From contig NKIP01000026.1 of the NCBI GenBank assembly GCA_002256145.1, forward strand, positions 1 to 49,646: a stretch of DNA of 49,646 bases. The letters are read 5' to 3'. Below are positions 9,572 through 17,682 of this stretch, piece by piece. Source of the DNA: Comamonadaceae bacterium PBBC1 (GTDB lineage Bacteria; Pseudomonadota; Gammaproteobacteria; Burkholderiales; Burkholderiaceae_C). The notes beneath the pieces were generated by a model, which was not told where the DNA came from, did not search any database, and saw nothing but the letters and a program-made list of their open reading frames with translations. Each line of letters opens with the position of its first letter. The stretch's first letter is position 1. A program made the position numbers and the translations under genes.

Positions 9572-11938
9572 ATGAAACCCTCTGATCAACCCGTGCTGCG
9601 CGATCTGGTGCTGATAGGCGGCGGCCACAGCCATGTGGGCGTGCTGCGCATGTTCGCCATGAAGCCTGAGCCGGGCGTTCGCATCACCGTGATCTGCACC
9701 GACATCGACACGCCTTATTCGGGCATGCTGCCAGGCTACATTTCGGGCCATTACAGTTTTGACGAGGTGCACATCGACTTGGGCCGCCTGTGCGCTTACA
9801 CCGGTGCACGCTTTTTCCACGATGCGGTGGTCGGCATTGACCGCCAGAACCAGAAAGTCATTTGCCAAAACCGCCCCCCCGTGGCGTACGACCTGTTGTC
9901 CATCAACATTGGCTCAACACCGCAGGTGCGCCATGTGGCGGGTGCCCAATCGCTGGCCGTGCCGGTCAAGCCGATTGCGCAGTTCAACCAGCGCTGGCTG
10001 GCTCTGCTCGACAAAGCCCGCCAGTGGCCAATCCACCGGGGCCGCATGACGATTGCGGTGGTGGGCGCGGGTGCGGGGGGTGTGGAGCTGGTGCTGTCCA
10101 TGCAGTACCGATTGCGCAACGAACTCAAAGCGCTGGGCCGCAATCCCGAAGACCTTCAGTTTGTGTTGTTGACGGCGGGTGAGACGATTTTGCCCACCCA
10201 TAACCCTGGGGTTCGAGCCCGCTTTGCGCGTGTTTTGCAAGCGCGCAATGTCACTGTGCACACGCAAACCGAAGTGGTCGAGGTCTCGCCTGGCTGCCTG
10301 CACACGCGTGATGGCCGCACTTTTGATGCCGACGACACCCTGTGGGTCACCCAAGCCGGTGGCCCTGCGTGGCTGAAAAGCACGGGCCTGGCGCTCGACA
10401 AACAAGGCTTCATCCTGGTGCACCCCCAACTGCAAACACTCAACGACCCCTTGGTCTTTGCAGCTGGCGACATCGCCTCGTTTGTGGAACGCCCGCTGGA
10501 AAAAGCCGGTGTGTTTGCCGTGCGCATGGCCAAACCCTTGGCCGAGAATTTGCGCCGCAGCCTGCGCGGCCAAAAGCTGCTGGCCTACGACCCGCAACGC
10601 CATTGGCTGGCCCTCATTTCCACCGGCAACCGCTTTGCCGTGGCCTCACGCGGCCCGCTCGGCTTTGCCGGTGCCTGGGTCTGGCGCTGGAAGGACCGCA
10701 TCGACCGGGAGTTCATGCGCCGCTTCACCGAGTTTCCGGCCATGCCGGGGGCGGGTGGCCCCGCTCAACCCGGCGCCAGTGTGAGCGACGCCGTTCAGGC
10801 CATGGGTCAACTGCTCAAGGACATCCAGGCCCAAGGCAAAGCGCCCACCACACACTTGACACTGACCTCCGAAGAATCGCTCCAAGCCATCTCGGCCATC
10901 GCCATGCGCTGCGGTGGCTGCGGTGCCAAAGTCGGCTCCAACATCTTGTCCCGCGCTTTGGGCAGCTTGCAACCAGTGGAGCGGCCGGATGTGCTGATCG
11001 GCCTGCATTCACCAGACGATGCGGCCGTGGTGCGCGTACCACCGGGCATGGCCGTGGTGCAGACGGTGGACTTTTTCAGGGCCTTCATCGACGACCCGTA
11101 TGTGTTTGGCAAAGTCGCAGCCAACCACGCGCTGGGCGATGTGTTTGCCATGGGGGGCGAGCCCCAAACCGCCACCGCCGTGGTCACCGTGCCGCCGGGC
11201 CTTGAGAGCAAGGTGGAAGACCTGCTGACCCAAATGATGGGCGGCGCGATCGAGGTGCTGAATGCCGCAGGCTGCGCCCTGGTGGGCGGGCACACGGGCG
11301 AAGGCGCCGAACTGGCCCTGGGGTTTGCCATCAACGGCCTGATCGACGAAAAAATGGACAGCGTGATGCGCAAGGGCGGCATGCAACCGGGCGATGTGCT
11401 GCTGTTGACCAAGCCGATTGGCACCGGCACCTTGTTTGCCGCGCATGCACGCTACGCCGCCAAAGGCCGCTGGATCGATGCGGCGCTGCAATCGATGGTG
11501 CTGTCCAACCAATCGGGCGCTCAAATTTTGCGCACCCACGGGGCCACCGCCTGCACCGACCTGACCGGCTTTGGCCTGCTGGGCCACTTGGTGGAGATGA
11601 CGCGGCCGTCCGGCGTGGACGCCGAGCTGCAGCTGAGCACCCTGCCCCTGCTCGACGGCGCGGTGGACTGCGTGCAGGCAGGCATTGTCAGCTCCTTGCA
11701 ACCGGCCAATGTGCGCCTGCGCCGCGCCCTGCGCAATGGTGACGAGTTCGTGGGCGATCCCCGCTATCCCTTGCTGTTTGACCCGCAAACCGCGGGCGGC
11801 TTGCTGGCCAGTGTGCCCGCAGCGCAAGCCGATGCCTGCGTGCAGGCGCTCAAAGCCGCTGGCTACGTGCACACCGCCATCATCGGCCGCATCACCCTGC
11901 AAGGCGATGCCATAGAACCGGTGCTGCTGAAAACCTGA
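9572..11938 (+). CDS. selD: SelD fused to NADH-dehydrogenase-like flavoprotein
   Basis: Two-domain protein of 788 residues from the ATG at 9572. Residues 1-390 are a pyridine-nucleotide-disulfide oxidoreductase like type II NADH dehydrogenase. They carry an FAD motif LVLIGGGHSHVGVLR, a second Rossmann motif VVGAGAGGVELVLS and the FAD-contact LVFAAGDIASF. Residues 445-788 are selenide, water dikinase, which makes selenophosphate from selenide and ATP. This part has the catalytic Cys449 and Lys452 in CGGCGAK, and typical motifs HSPDDAAVV, NHALGDVFAMGG and CTDLTGFGLLGHL. The active site is Cys, not selenocysteine. An earlier GTG at 9491 is in frame but has no family support. This fusion is known from other bacteria. 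Neither selA/selB, tRNA-Sec nor mnmH is in the window. Confidence 0.93.
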   Translation: MKPSDQPVLRDLVLIGGGHSHVGVLRMFAMKPEPGVRITVICTDIDTPYSGMLPGYISGHYSFDEVHIDLGRLCAYTGARFFHDAVVGIDRQNQKVICQNRPPVAYDLLSINIGSTPQVRHVAGAQSLAVPVKPIAQFNQRWLALLDKARQWPIHRGRMTIAVVGAGAGGVELVLSMQYRLRNELKALGRNPEDLQFVLLTAGETILPTHNPGVRARFARVLQARNVTVHTQTEVVEVSPGCLHTRDGRTFDADDTLWVTQAGGPAWLKSTGLALDKQGFILVHPQLQTLNDPLVFAAGDIASFVERPLEKAGVFAVRMAKPLAENLRRSLRGQKLLAYDPQRHWLALISTGNRFAVASRGPLGFAGAWVWRWKDRIDREFMRRFTEFPAMPGAGGPAQPGASVSDAVQAMGQLLKDIQAQGKAPTTHLTLTSEESLQAISAIAMRCGGCGAKVGSNILSRALGSLQPVERPDVLIGLHSPDDAAVVRVPPGMAVVQTVDFFRAFIDDPYVFGKVAANHALGDVFAMGGEPQTATAVVTVPPGLESKVEDLLTQMMGGAIEVLNAAGCALVGGHTGEGAELALGFAINGLIDEKMDSVMRKGGMQPGDVLLLTKPIGTGTLFAAHARYAAKGRWIDAALQSMVLSNQSGAQILRTHGATACTDLTGFGLLGHLVEMTRPSGVDAELQLSTLPLLDGAVDCVQAGIVSSLQPANVRLRRALRNGDEFVGDPRYPLLFDPQTAGGLLASVPAAQADACVQALKAAGYVHTAIIGRITLQGDAIEPVLLKT

Positions 11939-11952
11939 CCGCCGGAAACTTG

Positions 11953-12633
11953 ATGACCACCGAACACCTCACCCACCCCATCAACCTCAACGCAGACCGG
12001 ACCCAGCGCTGCATCGTGCACAGCCCCTCGCTCGACTGGCTGGACTCACCCGCCTCGGGCGTGTCACGCCGCATGCTCGAGCGCGACGGCGGTGAAGTGG
12101 CCCGCGCCACGTCCATCGTTCGATACGCGCCGGGCTCGGCCTTTGCCAACCACACACACGGTGGGGGCGAAGAAATTCTGGTGCTCGAAGGCACACTGCA
12201 CGACGAGCACGGGGTGTACGGCCCCGGCACCTACATCAAGAACCCGGTGGGCAGCTCACACGCGCCGTCCTCTCCCGAGGGCTGCACGCTGTTTGTCAAG
12301 CTGCGCCACATGGACCCCCGCGACGACGAGCGCGTGGTCATTGACACGCGCCGCAGCGAGTGGCGCCAAGGCATGGTGGAAGGCTTGAAGGTCTTGCCCT
12401 TGAACACCTTCGAGACACAAAACACCGCCCTGGTGCGCTGGGCACCTCAAACGTTTTTTAACCCGCACCGGCATTGGGGCGGCGAAGAAATCTTGGTGAT
12501 CGAAGGCGTGTTCTCTGACGAGCACGGTGACTACCCCGCAGGCAGCTGGCTGCGCAGCCCGCACATGAGCCAGCACCAACCGTTCAGCCGCGAGGGCTGC
12601 TTGATTTTGGTGAAAACCGGGCACCTGGTTTGA
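11953..12633 (+). CDS. ChrR-like bicupin protein
   Basis: Protein of 226 residues made of two tandem cupin domains of the ChrR type. Each has the metal-binding HxH...E pattern: FANHTHGGGEEILVLEG near residue 60 and FNPHRHWGGEEILVIEG near residue 175. ChrR-like cupins are found alone or as the C-terminal zinc domain of anti-sigma factors responding to singlet oxygen. Here the N-terminal anti-sigma zinc domain is absent, so this is more likely a small-molecule-binding or dioxygenase-type bicupin. It starts 14 nt after selD and stops 2 nt before the HAD gene, so the three are probably one transcript. Confidence 0.85.
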   Translation: MTTEHLTHPINLNADRTQRCIVHSPSLDWLDSPASGVSRRMLERDGGEVARATSIVRYAPGSAFANHTHGGGEEILVLEGTLHDEHGVYGPGTYIKNPVGSSHAPSSPEGCTLFVKLRHMDPRDDERVVIDTRRSEWRQGMVEGLKVLPLNTFETQNTALVRWAPQTFFNPHRHWGGEEILVIEGVFSDEHGDYPAGSWLRSPHMSQHQPFSREGCLILVKTGHLV

Positions 12634-12635
12634 AC

Positions 12636-13340
12636 ATGACATCCCCCACAACCCCCATTCGCGCCGTCGTGTTCGACGCCTACGGCACGCTGTTCGATGT
12701 GTACTCGATCGGCGCTTTGGCCGAAAAACTTTACCCCGGCCAAGGCGCGGCCCTGTCGGTGCTGTGGCGCGACAAACAAATCGAGTACACGCGCCTGATC
12801 TCGCTGAGCGACCCCGATCCAAAGGGCAGCAAGCATTACCAATCGTTTTGGGACATCACACGCGCGTCGCTGCGTTATGCACTGGCGCGTTTGGGCTTGA
12901 TGCACACCAGCGCAAATGAAGACGCGCTGATGGCCCAATACGCCCAGCTCACAGCCTTCCCGGAAAACCTGGGCGTGCTGCAAGCCTTGCGCCAACGCGG
13001 CGTGGCCACGGCGATTTTGTCCAACGGCAGCCCCGAGATGCTGCAGTCGGCGGTGCACAGTGCGGGCATGAGCGAATTGCTGGATGCGGTCCTGTCGGTG
13101 GACAGCGTGCGCCAGTTCAAGACCACGCCCAAAAGCTACCAAATCGTGACCGACCACTTTGGCTTTGCCCCGGCCGATGTGCTGTTTGTTTCGAGCAACG
13201 CCTGGGACGCGCTGGGAGCCACTTGGTTTGGCTTCACCACCCTGTGGGTCAACCGCCAGGGTCTGCCGCCCGAGGCCATCGGACCTGCGCCTCATCACAC
13301 GGGGCGCGATTTGACCGAGGTGGTGAAGGTCTTGGGTTAA
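12636..13340 (+). CDS. Haloacid dehalogenase, type II
   Basis: HAD-superfamily hydrolase of 234 residues, matching (S)-2-haloacid dehalogenases, which displace halide from 2-haloacids using an aspartate nucleophile. Motif I is VFDAYGTLFD (nucleophile Asp), motif II ILSNGSPEML, motif III the Lys of FKTTPKSYQ, and motif IV VLFVSSNAWDALGA; this SSNAWD block is characteristic of type II dehalogenases. The start is 2 nt after the bicupin stop, showing operon structure with selD and the bicupin. A terminator follows at 13366-13390. Activity on halogenated acids is plausible but related enzymes also act on other substrates. Confidence 0.88.
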   Translation: MTSPTTPIRAVVFDAYGTLFDVYSIGALAEKLYPGQGAALSVLWRDKQIEYTRLISLSDPDPKGSKHYQSFWDITRASLRYALARLGLMHTSANEDALMAQYAQLTAFPENLGVLQALRQRGVATAILSNGSPEMLQSAVHSAGMSELLDAVLSVDSVRQFKTTPKSYQIVTDHFGFAPADVLFVSSNAWDALGATWFGFTTLWVNRQGLPPEAIGPAPHHTGRDLTEVVKVLG

Positions 13341-13365
13341 AGCACCGATCGGACCGCTGCTTGTA

Positions 13366-13390
13366 AGCCGCTTGCACGGCTCGGTTTTTT
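13366..13390 (+). terminator. Rho-independent terminator after selD operon
   Basis: AGCCG (13366-13370) and CGGCT (13377-13381) form a stem with a 6-nt loop, followed by CGG and six Ts. It lies 26 nt after the dehalogenase stop, closing the selD-bicupin-HAD unit. Confidence 0.75.
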
Positions 13391-13430
13391 AGAATGACGC
13401 TTGGTTGAACTGTCCATTTTTTAAGCCCCT

Positions 13431-14183
13431 ATGAGCACTCCATCTGCCTCGCCTTTGGCCTCCCTTGTCGCACCCCACGGCGTATTGCGCGTGGCCATCA
13501 ACCTGGGCAACCCGGTGCTCGCCGGGCTCGATGCGGCGGGTGAGCCCTCGGGCATCTCTGCAAATTTGTCACGCCTGTTGGCCGCACAGTTGGGGGTGGG
13601 CATTGAATGGCGCATCTTCAAAAAGGCCGATGAATCGGTGCAGTGTGTGCGCTCTGACGAGGCCGATATCGGCTTTTTTGCCATCGACCCTGTGCGCGGT
13701 GAAGGCCTGCATTTTTCACCGCCCTATGTGCAAATTGAAGGCGCTTACATGGTGCGCAGCGACTCGCCACTGCAAAACAACAACGAGGTGGACCAGGCCA
13801 GTCACCGCGTGACGGTGGGCGCAGGCAGCGCCTACGATTTGTTTCTCACGCGCCACCTGAAACACGCCACCATCGTGCGTGCCCCCAGCTCGCCCGCCGT
13901 GGTCGACGTGTTCATGGCCCAACAGCTTGAAGTGGCCGCAGGCGTCAAGCAGCAACTGCAAGCCGATGCCCAGCGCCTGCCCGGCGTGCGCCTGCTCCCC
14001 GGCCGCTTCATGGTCATCCACCAGGCCATGGGCATGCCCGCGCAGCGCAGCGAGGCAGCGCAGCAATTTTTAAACGCTTTTGTCGAAGACGCCAAGCAAT
14101 CGGGCTGGGTGGCAGAGGCTTTTGTGCGGCATCAGATCCAAGGCGCAGCGGTGGCCCCACCAGGCTATCCCGCACACGACTGA
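13431..14183 (+). CDS. Solute-binding-like protein (SBP_bac_3 fold) without signal peptide
   Basis: Protein of 250 residues with the fold of family 3 extracellular solute-binding proteins, as in amino-acid ABC transporters. Recognisable features are the opening strand GVLRVAINLGNP, GISANLSRLLAAQLGV, DIGFFAIDPVRGEGLHFSPPYVQIEGAYMV, and the second-lobe VTVGAGSAYDLFLTRHL. It lacks any hydrophobic N-terminal segment and no upstream in-frame start would add one, so it is predicted to be cytoplasmic. No ABC permease or ATPase is adjacent. It may be a cytoplasmic sensor or ligand-binding protein. Not certain. Confidence 0.75.
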   Translation: MSTPSASPLASLVAPHGVLRVAINLGNPVLAGLDAAGEPSGISANLSRLLAAQLGVGIEWRIFKKADESVQCVRSDEADIGFFAIDPVRGEGLHFSPPYVQIEGAYMVRSDSPLQNNNEVDQASHRVTVGAGSAYDLFLTRHLKHATIVRAPSSPAVVDVFMAQQLEVAAGVKQQLQADAQRLPGVRLLPGRFMVIHQAMGMPAQRSEAAQQFLNAFVEDAKQSGWVAEAFVRHQIQGAAVAPPGYPAHD

Positions 14184-14246
14184 GGGCCGTCAGGTCAGGT
14201 GATAAATTGGGGATTGATCTTTCAACACATCCCAAGAGACAGCCCA

Positions 14247-14822
14247 ATGACCTCCCCCAAAATCGACCGCCTGCCCGAAATTCCGCGTGAACAAATGACC
14301 GACGCACAACGTGCGGCGGTGGACGAACTCGTCAGCGGGCCCCGAGGCAAACTCTCGGGCCCGTTTGTGCCTTTGATGCGCAGCCCCGAGCTGATGCGCC
14401 GCTTGCAAAAAGTGGGTGAATACCTGCGCTACGACAACACCGTGGGTTTGCACAATTCGGAATTTGCCGTGCTGGTGGTGGCACGCCACTGGTCACAGCC
14501 TGTAGAGTGGCACATCCACAAACCGATTGCCATGAAAGCGGGCGTGAGCGAAGAAACCTGCGACGCAATTGCCGAGGGCCGCCGCCCACCGAACATGACG
14601 GCGCAAGAAACCGTGGTGTACGACTTCTTGCAAGAGCTGCTGCACAACCAGTCGGTGAGCGACGTGACCTGGGCGGCAGCGCAACAGATGTTTGGCGACC
14701 AGGGCGTCATCGACATGACCGCGCACTGCGGCTACTACAGCTTGCTGGCCATGGTCATGAACACCACGCGCCGCAGTTTGCCGGACAACGCAGCGCCGGG
14801 CATTGCGCCCTTTCCTCAATAA
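14247..14822 (+). CDS. Carboxymuconolactone decarboxylase-like (AhpD-fold) protein
   Basis: Protein of 191 residues from the ATG at 14247 (AAGAGA seven bases upstream). It shows the CMD/AhpD helical core: GPFVPLMRSPELMRRLQKVGEYLRY, LHNSEFAVLVVARHWSQPVEWHIH and ITAHCGYYSLLAMVMN-like helices. In place of the AhpD CxxC thiol pair the second helix reads WSQPVEWHIHKPIA with Glu and His, as in true decarboxylase-type members, so peroxidase activity is unlikely. It is often found in aromatic-compound gene clusters. The neighbours here give no firm substrate. It converges on the cupin gene across a double hairpin. Confidence 0.85.
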   Translation: MTSPKIDRLPEIPREQMTDAQRAAVDELVSGPRGKLSGPFVPLMRSPELMRRLQKVGEYLRYDNTVGLHNSEFAVLVVARHWSQPVEWHIHKPIAMKAGVSEETCDAIAEGRRPPNMTAQETVVYDFLQELLHNQSVSDVTWAAAQQMFGDQGVIDMTAHCGYYSLLAMVMNTTRRSLPDNAAPGIAPFPQ

Positions 14823-14829
14823 GTCTGCC

Positions 14830-14875
14830 CGCAGGTCTGCGCTGCAGACCTGCGACTAACCGGGCCAGAGCCCGG
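14830..14875. terminator. Tandem hairpins between convergent genes
   Basis: An 11-bp perfect stem (14830-14840 with 14844-14854, 3-nt loop) is followed by a second perfect 6-bp stem CCGGGC/GCCCGG (14860-14865 with 14870-14875). They fill the gap between convergent stop codons at 14822 and 14880. No T-tracts are present, so they may act as a bidirectional transcript end or RNA-stability element rather than a classical terminator. Confidence 0.5.
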
Positions 14876-14879
14876 CCCT

Positions 14880-15374
14880 TCAACCAAAGGCATTGAGCGT
14901 TTGCCCCCCCGCCTGAACCGGGTGGGCGTGCACCAGCACCACCGCCATCACGCAAGTTTCTGTGCCCCGGTTGATCCAGTTGTGCACGGTGCCGCGCTGC
15001 ACCATCACGTCGCCGGCCTTCAGGTGGACTTCCTCGCCGGATTCGAGTTCCATGTCGATTTCGCCGGACATGACCACGATGTAATCCACCGAGTCAGTGC
15101 GGTGCACGCGTTGCTGCACACCAGGGTGAAAGTCCAGAATGCGGAACACCGTGCCGTTCTCGATGACCGAGAATTTGCCCTCACGCCGGCCTGCGTCCAC
15201 ATGGCCATTGTTGTTGGCGGGGTTGGTGTCGGTGGTCCAGACGTTGCAGACAAAACCGTTGGGGCGGCCTTGGCGGTAATGGCTGCAGACTTCATCGATC
15301 TCGACAATGGCTTTGCCTTGGTCGTCGTGGCCGGTGACGACGCGGCGAATGGACGGGTTGATCGGGTTGGACAT
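14880..15374 (-). CDS. Cupin-domain protein
   Basis: Small single-cupin protein of 164 residues. The cupin core holds QQRVHRTDSVDYIVVMSGEIDM, then the second motif GDVMVQRGTVHNWINRG, fitting the His-Glu-His metal site with the first His replaced in part by spacing (HRTDSVDY). Similar cupins occur next to Bug receptors and hydrolases in Burkholderiales catabolic operons. TAGGAG lies nine bases before the ATG. It is the last gene of the operon running from 19562 and begins 25 nt after the hydrolase stop. Probably an isomerase or dioxygenase-like step or a ligand-binding protein; function unproven. Confidence 0.83.
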   Translation of the reverse strand: MSNPINPSIRRVVTGHDDQGKAIVEIDEVCSHYRQGRPNGFVCNVWTTDTNPANNNGHVDAGRREGKFSVIENGTVFRILDFHPGVQQRVHRTDSVDYIVVMSGEIDMELESGEEVHLKAGDVMVQRGTVHNWINRGTETCVMAVVLVHAHPVQAGGQTLNAFG

Positions 15375-15399
15375 TCAATGGGCTCCTAGGAAAATAGGT

Positions 15400-16248
15400 T
15401 CAGTGGGCATCATGGCCCACGCGGCGCATGAAATGGGTCATGGCTGTCGCCAGGGTTTCTTCGTGCGGGCCCCAAGCCGAAAACGGCAAAGCAGGCACGT
15501 CTTCGTCCGCCACCGGCAGCTCAAACAGTTCACAACCAGGGATCAGGGCCGCCGCTTCACGGCCGTGGCGAGACACATGGGTTTTGTCGTTGCCGGGTAC
15601 CACCCAGGTGGGCACACGGATGGCCTGCAGGGCCTCGGTCGTCATGCCCAGCACCGGTTCGCGCGGGCCTTGCAAAAAAATCTGAAGCCAGTGGCGCATG
15701 ACGGCCATGTATTGCTGGGGGTCCATGGCCATCAGGCGATCCTGGTTTGCGGGATCGGTTGTGATGAGCTCTTGGTAAAAAGGCGTGGCACACACGGCGG
15801 CCATGCCACATTGCTCGGCCGCGCGGATGAACTGGCCGTAATAGTTCTCGGGCAAGCGGCCCGCGGTGAAGGCCCCGCCCGTGATGCGCAGCAACAGCAA
15901 GCCCCGCACCGCATCGGGATGACGCAAGCTGGTCAGCAAAGCCAGCCGCGCCCCTGAAGAGCCGCCGCCAAAAAACGCGGGCACCGCGTTCAGGTGCTGC
16001 ATCAGTTGCACCCAATCGTCGGCCCAGATGTCTTCTTCGCCTCGATCGCCTTCGATCAACACCTGCGAAGCCCCGGTGTTGCGCCGGTCGTGCAGCACCA
16101 CCCGAAAACCCCGGGCCGCAATGAGGCGGGCCAGTGGCAAAAATTCGGCACCGCTGCGCCGACCACCCGACACCAGCGCCAGCCAGGGGCCTTGGTTGCC
16201 AAATATTTCATAGTGCAGGCGCACGCCTTCGGTGTTCACAAAGTCCAT
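15400..16248 (-). CDS. Alpha/beta hydrolase
   Basis: Protein of 282 residues with the alpha/beta-hydrolase fold. The oxyanion-side strand is GPWLALVSGGRRSGAEF, an HDRRNTGASQVLIEG motif follows the third strand, and the nucleophile elbow is FFGGGSSGARLAL (G-x-S-x-G with Ser). Later VVPGNDKTHVSRHGREAA holds the acid (Asp) region. Its start lies 3 nt after the amidase stop, so it is translated with the amidase. It likely cleaves an ester, lactone or C-C bond in the same pathway as the upstream amidase and deacetylase-like protein. Confidence 0.85.
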   Translation of the reverse strand: MDFVNTEGVRLHYEIFGNQGPWLALVSGGRRSGAEFLPLARLIAARGFRVVLHDRRNTGASQVLIEGDRGEEDIWADDWVQLMQHLNAVPAFFGGGSSGARLALLTSLRHPDAVRGLLLLRITGGAFTAGRLPENYYGQFIRAAEQCGMAAVCATPFYQELITTDPANQDRLMAMDPQQYMAVMRHWLQIFLQGPREPVLGMTTEALQAIRVPTWVVPGNDKTHVSRHGREAAALIPGCELFELPVADEDVPALPFSAWGPHEETLATAMTHFMRRVGHDAH

Positions 16249-16251
16249 GGC

Positions 16252-17679
16252 TCAATCCAGCAGCACGGGCAAGCGCCAACCGATGGCCGATGCCACCGCA
16301 TGGGCCACCTGCAACAAATGGCCCTCGCCGTGCATCGCAGCGCCGATCTGCAAAGCCATGGGCAAGCCTTGGCTGGACACGCCCATGGGGCAGGTCAAGG
16401 CGGGGTGCCCGGTCAGGCTGAACAGTCGGTTGCAGGCGCTGCGCTGCGCGGTGGGGTTGGCCATCAGGGCTTGCAGGGTTTCGGGCAAGGCTTCGCGCCC
16501 TGGCCACATCAGCACGTCCACCTGTTCAGCCAGCAAAGCGCTGACCTGCTGTTGCCACACATCGGCCTGCACACGGGCCGCGTGGACATCGTTCAGGCTC
16601 AGTTGCGCGGCACCCGACAGTTTTTGGCGCAAGCCCTGGCCCAACTGGTCGGGGTGGTCACGCCAAATGTGCTGCAGTTGTTGAAACGCTTCGTAAGCAA
16701 TCAGGGTGTTGGCCGCCTGCACCACGGCGGGCTGCGGTGGCAAATCTACAGTGACCACCTGCGCACCTTCGGCTTGAAGTTTTTGCAAAGTCTCATCGAA
16801 GCAGGCCTGGATTTGCGGGTCGTGCGTGGCCTGCCCGTTCTCGGCGTTGCGCCACAAGCCCGCAGGCAGACCAATGCGCAGCCCCCGAAGCACCGAACGC
16901 TGCACATCGGCGGTGCACGCGGTGGCCACATCGCTGCCGTGCCAAGCGTCCCAGATCAGGGCCTGGTCCAGTGCGGTGCGCGTCAAAAATCCAGCCACGT
17001 CCAAGCTGGGGGCCAAGGCGATGACGTCAGACACAGGGTAAGCATGGCGCGTGGGTTTGAGGCCCACCACACCACAAGCGGCCGCCGGGTGGCGGATGGA
17101 GCCACCGGTGTCGGTGCCCGTGGCCGCGATGCACAAGCCTGCCGCCACCGCCGCACCCGAGCCGCTGCTGGAACTGCCGGGCATGTGCGCCAGATGCCAG
17201 GGGTTGCGTGCAGGCGGAAACAAGTCATCTTCTGAGGGCGAGCCAAAGGCAAATTCATGGCAAGCTGTTTTGCCCAAACTGATCACACCCAAACGCTCCA
17301 GGCCCGTCACCAGCGTGGCGCTGACCGTGGGCACCCAGTCGTGCAAATGCCGCGAGTGCGCGGTGGTGCGCACCCCTTGCGTGAGGTACACATCCTTGTG
17401 CGCCATGGGGATGCCATGCAAAGGCCCCCGGTATTGGCCTTGTGCGATTTCGCGGGTGGCTTGGTGCGCGGCTTGCATGGCGGCATCGAGCGTGGGCGTG
17501 ACAAAGGCGTTGACTTGCCCATCCAGTCGCTCTATGCGGTCGATGCAGGCCTGCACCAGCTGCACCGGCGTGATCTTCTGCTGACGAATCAGGGCACTGG
17601 CTTGCGCCAGTGACAAGGCATGCAAGGGCGTGTCGGCATGCGCCTCAGTGGACGGGTTCGAGGGTGTCTGACGACTCAT
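16252..17679 (-). CDS. Amidase (amidase-signature family)
   Basis: Cytoplasmic amidase of 475 residues. The Ser-cisSer-Lys triad is visible. The catalytic Lys is in GIPMAHKDVYLTQG near residue 95. The Gly/Ser-rich signature is PGSSSSGSGAAVAAG, and the nucleophile Ser is in GTDTGGSIRHPAAACGVVGLKPT. The family hydrolyses amides, ureides and carbamates to acid plus ammonia; relatives include GatA, allophanate hydrolase and aryl amidases. No gatB/gatC is nearby, so this is a catabolic enzyme. It starts 3 nt after the deacetylase-like gene, and the two are likely successive C-N bond hydrolases. Confidence 0.92.
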   Translation of the reverse strand: MSRQTPSNPSTEAHADTPLHALSLAQASALIRQQKITPVQLVQACIDRIERLDGQVNAFVTPTLDAAMQAAHQATREIAQGQYRGPLHGIPMAHKDVYLTQGVRTTAHSRHLHDWVPTVSATLVTGLERLGVISLGKTACHEFAFGSPSEDDLFPPARNPWHLAHMPGSSSSGSGAAVAAGLCIAATGTDTGGSIRHPAAACGVVGLKPTRHAYPVSDVIALAPSLDVAGFLTRTALDQALIWDAWHGSDVATACTADVQRSVLRGLRIGLPAGLWRNAENGQATHDPQIQACFDETLQKLQAEGAQVVTVDLPPQPAVVQAANTLIAYEAFQQLQHIWRDHPDQLGQGLRQKLSGAAQLSLNDVHAARVQADVWQQQVSALLAEQVDVLMWPGREALPETLQALMANPTAQRSACNRLFSLTGHPALTCPMGVSSQGLPMALQIGAAMHGEGHLLQVAHAVASAIGWRLPVLLD

Positions 17680-17682
17680 GCC

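Noticed and set aside
10904..10940. Possible selenocysteine codon at SelD active site
   Set aside because: The catalytic position reads TGC (Cys) and no in-frame TGA or SECIS-like hairpin is needed.
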